NCBI GenBank assembly: GCA_025201705.1
Contig: MU616627.1
Coordinates: 59,379 to 70,336 of the forward strand
From: Dissophora ornata
Lineage: Eukaryota > Mortierellomycota > Mortierellomycetes > Mortierellales > Mortierellaceae
Direction: 5' to 3'
Length of the DNA: 10,958 nt
Translations under genes and position numbers: made by a program
Notes under the pieces: model-generated
Database searches by the model: none
Seen by the model: only the letters and a program-made list of their open reading frames with translations
What the model was told of the DNA's origin: nothing
Part shown: positions 6,330 through 10,958 of the stretch, one piece after another
Position numbering within the stretch: the first letter of the stretch is position 1
Layout: every line of letters begins with the position of its first letter

Positions 6330-9300
6330 ATGCTCAGTAGTCCGTTTTCACCGTGGAGAAGCGTTCTAACGCCACAAAATGCGTTGGATCTTGCAAATGC
6401 TCATTTGGAGAACGCACGCAAAGCAAAGAGTTCTGAATTGACACTGTCATTTTGCAGCGATGCAGAAGCAGCCCTAGCCCGCATAAGAACATCCGTGAGA
6501 AAGACCTGTGTTTCGTCCTCACTCGCTGGGGATCGAGCCCTGTGCAATGAGGTTGCGACCACGTATTTTGAGCTCGGCAAGCTATTTGACAGCTTGGGGC
6601 GTCGCACCAAAGCGCAGGACTGTTACAAGAATGAAGAAAAATGGGGGTAAGTAAGCTTCAATGGTTTTCTTGTTGGACGTTCCATGCTCGTATATCTAAC
6701 TGTTCTACGATGCTGCTAAATCAATATGCTACAGAGGACGAGTTCAGTTGCCAGACCAATCGCCCTCCCGCTCCGACAACGTCACATCACCTCCCACTGC
6801 ATATCCCACTGCAGATCCTGCCGCGAACTCGCCCATCGTTCACTTAGTGCCCCCTCCCCTCCTCCCTTCTCCTCCTTCTCTTCCTCGTTCTTTGATTCAG
6901 GATAGCTCAAGCCGCGACATTGCAACAATTCCTCCGCATATTTTTGCAAAGGACATGGATCAGCCTCCTGATATAAACAGATTGCCAAAAATCGACGGGC
7001 GTCTCGAGAACATATCCCAGCTCGTTCACTGCCTCACCCTTATACAACCTAAAAAGTTCAACAACGACGCACTCGATCAGTTCGAGTGCGACTGGCTAAA
7101 GGCCATTAAACACGATACAGATGAACATGAAAGATTGAAGATGCTGGCGGTCAACATGCTCAAGGAATTCACACACGATGAACTCAAGGATGCGAATATT
7201 GTCGCAGAAGTCGTGTGCCTAGTCCCGGTTCTCGAGAAACACGAGTTTCAAAAATTACTCCAGCAGTTGTTCCATGGCATCGAACAATCAGAGTTACTGG
7301 ATTTCGATCTACTCGAAGGATTGGCACAACTCGTCCAACGCGCTCATCCCGGCCACCTCAACGCCGACAATCTGGTCAAGATACTAGATTTCATCAGCAG
7401 GCGCTTAAGAGATACTCACGAGCAGTCGCCAGATTACATCAACCAATTGACATTGACGGTATCGCGGGTCTTGGATGCCATGGCCGACACCAAGATCAAG
7501 GGTCTAGACCGCGAAAAGCTCCACGCACCTCTCGCTGCCTATTTGCATATGTTGCAAGGAGACACTGATCCGCACCTAGTCTACCAAGCTGCCTATGCCT
7601 CTCAAGCATTACTATATGTCCCAGATGATGAGACTCTCTGGCAAGCTACACAACGGCGTACAGGAAAGGTGGCCAAGGGAGTTGCGGGGTTGGTGAGCGC
7701 AGTTAAAGGCTTGGATCTCAACCATTTTATGGAGGGCTTGGGCCATATTCAAGAAGGTCTTGCCGGAGCAGCGGAGGTCTTTGCAATAGCCAAAAACGCA
7801 TATGAAGACGTTAGTGCTCTGGCCGAGAGCGGACAACAATTTCTAGAGTGTCTCAACGAAGGGTTGAGCTTCAGTCGTAAACGTGCTTGGTATCCGGCAT
7901 TACGTGGTGTAGATGTCTTGCTTCGAAATGGCCAGCTCACCGAGTTCAAGAGACTGGTATGCGAAGCGCCTTGTCGGCTTGATCCAGTATTTCAATGGGG
8001 ACTATGTCGACATCTCGGGGAGCTTACAGTCAATGAGCAATGCGATGACGACTCTCGAACAAGTGCTATTGCATTTCTAGGGGAGATGTACCAAAATGAC
8101 AAGGTCTGGGGCCATCATACCAACATCAAGCAATTGATCCTCGATATTCTCATGCAACTGTCAGCTTCAAACGGAAGAGAAACGCAAGGTATGGAGGAGG
8201 GAGTGAAAATGATTGTTGACATTGCTACAATACTTACCAACATGTAATCAAACACTAACATATCGGCTCATTGAAATGCTGCAGCGGCCAAAGCCTTGCT
8301 CCAGGAGTTGGAAACGAACGGGGATGACAAGAAGCAGGCACTCTACCGAGTATGTCTAGAGGATGGTCCAGGTGCACATCCATTGAAAATCGCCTTGCCG
8401 TCACTGTTGTCGATGTCGCTGCTAGATCGTGTTCAAAACAATCCAGACACCGAAACACGTTTGCGCCAACTTAAATTTCGGCGATTGGAAGAAAGAGGCA
8501 AATCCGTGTATATCTCTCCACAAGCCAAGGCCAGCTTAAAAGCCAGCGATGACGCGCTTTTCCCTTTGATGGATAAGGTCAAGGAATTCCTTGGGAGCGA
8601 GAGAAGAGTTTTTTTGTTGCTTGGCGATTCTGGAGCGGGTAAATCTACATTTAACCAGGAACTCGAATGCGACCTATGGAACAAGTACAAGAAAAATGTC
8701 GGCCGGATTCCACTCTTTATCACGTTGGCAGCAATCCAAAATCCCGAGCATAACATGGTCGCCAAACAACTACAGGATGAAGGGTTCACTGAGCGCCAAA
8801 TACAAGAGTTGAAGGACCGCCGCCAGTTTATACTGATTTGCGATGGGTATGAGGAGAGTCGGCAGACACACAACTTGTACAACAGCAACCGACTAAATAT
8901 ACAAGGAGGATGGCGCGCTCAAATGGTGATAAGTTGCCGTAGCGAGTACCTTGGATCCGACTATCGGGGTCGCTTTCAGCCAGGAGATCGTAACCGTCTA
9001 GAAAATTCGCCTTCAATTCAAGAGGCAGTTATTGCACCGTTTACCAAGGATCAGATTCAAGATTACGTCGATCAATTTGTGTCAGCAAACGGTCCTCAGT
9101 GGAAGACCAATGATTATTTGCAAGCACTTGATCGGATTCCAGGATTGAAAGACCTGGTAACAAACCCATTCTTGCTAATGCTGTCGTTGCAGGTGTTGCC
9201 AGGCATGGTAGGTCCAGGACAAGATCTCTCGGCGGCTCGTATCACTAGAGTCTCATTGTATGACGAGTTTGTGGAGCAATGGCTGAATCGCGGCAATATA

Positions 9301-10958
9301 CGACTAATCGAGACGGTGAGCGACCAAGAGAGGAAAGCATTTGAGACGTTGTCGGATGAAGGGTTCATGCAACAAGGCATTTTGTATTTGAAAGGCCTGG
9401 CAACAGCGATCTTTCAGAATCAATCGGGTAGCTCTGTGGTTGAGTATCAATCATTCCAGGATAAAGGAACATGGAAAGAAGTGTTTTTTGGACAGCAGGA
9501 AGAGACGAAGCTTTTGCGTGAGGCCTGTCCCCTGAAGCGCAGCGGCAACCAATACCGCTTTTTCCATCGATCACTTTTGGAATATAGTTTGGCCCGGGCG
9601 GTATTTGAACCTCAGAAGAGAGAAATAGAAGAACCAACGGTGGTGGAGCCAACAGCAACGGCGTCACGTGGAATGAACATCAATTCTGATTACAGACATG
9701 AGAACCATGGTGATATTGAGGAGGCGGTCGGTGCCATTGAATTGTCGGTGCTCGAATCGCCCTTAGGACGCAGGAACTTTGTGGGCGAGCCGTCGATCCT
9801 GAGATTCTTGGCTGAGCGTGTTCAACAGGAGCCTCTCTTCAAGAGACAGCTACTGGCGGTAATTGAGCGATCGAAATCAGAAACGTCAGAGCTCGAAACG
9901 GTCAGCAGAGCAGCGGCCAATGCGATCTCAATATTGGTTAGATCAGGGAAGCAGTTTAATGGAGCGGATTTACAAGGGATACGGATTCCCGGGGCGGATC
10001 TGAGTCATGGCGCATTTGAATACGCTCAGTTACAAGGAGCCGAGATGAGAGATGTGATTCTTCGCAGTGCATCACTTCGTGAAGCTAATTTAAGCGGGGC
10101 ACAGATGGCAGGCGTGCAGTTCGGCGAGCTGCCATTTCTCGAGGAAAAGTATGGGGTGGAGTGCTGCATATATTCCTCAGATGGCAAAACATTCGCTGTT
10201 GGTCTTGAACGTCGCAGCGTCAGCATTTACACAACATCGGACTGGGAGAAAACGATGACCTTGAGTGGCCATTTCGGTGAGGTGAGGAGCGTCGTGTATT
10301 CGCCAAACTGTGATCAGATTGCAAGTGGTAGTGAGGACAAGACAGTGCGGGTGTGGGATGTTGAAACAGGAGAGTGCCGCCACACCTTGAGCCGCCATAC
10401 CGGCAGTGTCAACAGTGTCGTGTATTCACCAAAAGGAGATCAGATTGCATCTGGCAGTAAGGACAAGACAGTGCAGCTGTGGGATGTTGTAACCGGAGAT
10501 TGCCGCCACACCTTTTGCGGCCACACTAGCAGTGTTTCGAGTGTCGTGTTTTCGCCAAACGGGGGTCGGATTGCATCTGGTAGTTGGGACAAGACAGTGC
10601 GACTGTGGGATGTCGAAACAGGAGAGTGCCGCCACACCTTGAGCGGCCATAGCTGGAGTGTGACGAGCGTCGTGTATTCACCAAAAGGAGATCAGATTGC
10701 GTCTGGCAGTCAGGACAAGACTGTTAGGATGTGGGATGCTGAAACTGGAGATTGTCGCTGCACCTTGAGAGGCCATACTAGCAGTGTCAACAGCATTGTA
10801 TATTCGCCAAATGGAGATCAGATTGCGTCTGGTAGTTCGGACAAAACAGTGCGGCTGTGGGATGTTGAAACTGGAGATCACCACTACAGCATAAGCGGTC
10901 ATGCCAGCAGTGTCAACAGCGTCGTGTATTCGCCAAAAGGAGATCAGATTGCGTCTGG
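6330..10958 (+). CDS. NACHT-WD40 STAND/NLR-like protein with TPR-like and ARM-like N-terminal regions (3' partial)
   Basis: Three exons (6330-6646, 6735-8188, 8285 to the window edge) join in frame to give at least 1481 residues. Residues about 14-106 are TPR-like helices (ALDLANAHLENARKA; VATTYFELGKLFDSLGRRTKA). Residues 107-165 are a Pro/Ser linker. DIATIPPHIFAKD (167-179) leads into a long all-helical ARM-like region (about 190-590) with a Gly/Ala-rich amphipathic stretch at 416-473. The NACHT ATPase follows: Walker A GDSGAGKST (704-712), Walker B FILICDGYEE (772-781), sensor-1-like VISCRSEYL (805-813), NPFLL (884-888) and the winged-helix-like FFHRSLLEY (1016-1024). Pentapeptide repeats (about 1148-1203) connect to a WD40 propeller (from about 1209). 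Family knowledge: such STAND proteins switch by NTP-driven oligomerisation when the repeat domain senses a ligand, and fungal ones act in non-self recognition and cell death. The ligand and output here are unknown. Codon use is relaxed compared with the perilipin gene. The ATG at 6330 is the first after an in-frame stop. Confidence is high for the architecture and moderate for an immune-type role. Confidence 0.9.
6647..6734 (+). other. intron 1 of the NACHT-WD40 gene (88 nt, phase 2)
   Basis: Donor GTAAGTAAG follows ...ATGGG, and the acceptor is CTACAG before AGGACGAG. A branch-like CTAAC (in TATCTAACTG, about 6694-6698) and a CTAAA nearer the acceptor are present. Removing it joins GG to A as a Gly codon and keeps the frame open into exon 2. 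Without splicing, the frame stops at 6648-6650. Confidence 0.85.
8189..8284 (+). other. intron 2 of the NACHT-WD40 gene (96 nt, phase 1)
   Basis: Donor GTATGG after GCAAG, branch site CTAAC at 8255-8259 and acceptor GCTGCAG ending at 8284. It joins G to CG as an Ala codon, and the third exon then stays open to the window edge. Unspliced reading ends at the TAA 8245-8247. The length matches intron 1, and the CTAAC lies 25 nt before the acceptor, as expected in fungi. Confidence 0.85.
9955..10122 (+). repeat. pentapeptide-repeat segment between NACHT and WD40
   Basis: About ten five-residue units of the A(D/N)LXX type are seen at residues 1148-1203, for example GADLQG, GADLSHG, AQLQGAEM, REANLSG. 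Pentapeptide repeats form a right-handed quadrilateral beta-helix. Here they form a short rigid bridge between the ATPase/winged-helix part and the propeller. They belong to the CDS at 6330-10958. Confidence 0.8.
10261..10958 (+). repeat. WD40 tandem repeats, exact 126-bp period (5.5 units visible)
   Basis: Units begin at 10261, 10387, 10513, 10639, 10765 and 10891, each exactly 42 codons with no indel. The consensus reads LSGHxxSVxSVVYSP, then GDQIASGSxDKTVRLWDVETG. A degenerate earlier blade (VECCIYSSDGKTFAVGL, about 10138-10260) precedes them. Differences gather at unit positions 5-7, 9 and 25, with the rest nearly fixed. The array continues beyond the window, so blade number and stop codon are not seen. 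The near-identity of units suggests recent amplification or concerted evolution. Confidence 0.9.

Noticed and set aside
6748..8247. Independent gene of 499 codons starting at TTG 6748 and ending at 8247
   Set aside because: TTG is not a likely start in a fungus, and the frame joins both neighbours through well-formed introns into one continuous domain order.
8244..8284. Alternative 41-nt intron using the GT at 8244
   Set aside because: It leaves only about 14 nt between donor and the CTAAC branch base and puts exon 3 into a frame that stops after about 13 codons. The donor at 8189 keeps the frame open.
8433..8888. 151-codon minus-strand frame antisense to the NACHT domain
   Set aside because: The sense strand carries conserved Walker A and Walker B motifs at the same place; the antisense product has no recognisable features.
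10026..10902. Repeated minus-strand frames in the WD40 array
   Set aside because: They are shadows of the 126-bp sense repeats, and their apparent internal similarity comes from the WD40 units.
6330..10958. Bacterial origin of the NACHT, pentapeptide and WD40 gene (such combinations occur in cyanobacteria)
   Set aside because: Two fungal-type introns with CTAAC branch sites interrupt the gene, and the neighbouring gene is a eukaryotic perilipin. The N-terminal motifs also match a fungal family I recall.
1..10958. CRISPR array, rRNA, or bacterial ribosome binding sites
   Set aside because: No short direct repeats with regular spacers, no rRNA-like sequence, and the window is eukaryotic in gene structure.

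Overview
The window looks like nuclear DNA from an early-diverging filamentous fungus, most likely a Mortierellaceae (Mortierella/Linnemannia type). The reasons are two short spliceosomal introns, a fungal perilipin gene suited to an oil-rich cell, and a large gene whose TPR-like/ARM-like/NACHT/pentapeptide/WD40 layout and local sequence match a family I recognise as greatly expanded in Mortierella genomes. Taxon and family assignments come from memory and reading, not from a search.

Layout. (1) 1-1140: decayed minus-strand coding DNA carrying an RNase H domain of the non-LTR retrotransposon (LINE) type, broken by an internal deletion, stops and a frameshift. A hairpin (1112-1138) lies at the upstream edge of its longest open stretch, and an 18-bp perfect palindrome (1195-1212) follows. 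(2) 1213-3124: an intact intronless perilipin-family gene (1683-3050) with a pyrimidine-rich leader, a 9-bp triple repeat upstream and an AATAAA signal downstream. (3) 3125-6329: about 3.2 kb without an intact gene but full of minus-strand relics: a hAT-type transposase remnant (4318-4824) between two GAGC/GCTC palindromes in inverted orientation (4033-4056, 5019-5048), an RRM-like remnant of FUS/EWS type (5049-5333), a very G-rich block (5425-5474), a Tyr/Gly-rich fragment (5532-5801) and an unassigned frameshifted fragment (5867-6098). (4) 6330-10958: a three-exon STAND/NLR-like gene that runs off the right edge. At least 1481 residues are visible.

The two intact genes are not obviously linked in function. 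The perilipin would coat lipid droplets. The NACHT-WD40 protein has the build of a fungal NLR: an N-terminal helical region, a nucleotide-binding switch, and a repeat sensor. Its WD40 units are exact 126-bp copies of high similarity whose differences fall mainly at positions known to be hypervariable in the HET-D/E/R incompatibility proteins. The most notable content is this receptor, with its unusual N-terminal half and its possible two-unit repeat mode, sitting next to a transposon graveyard.
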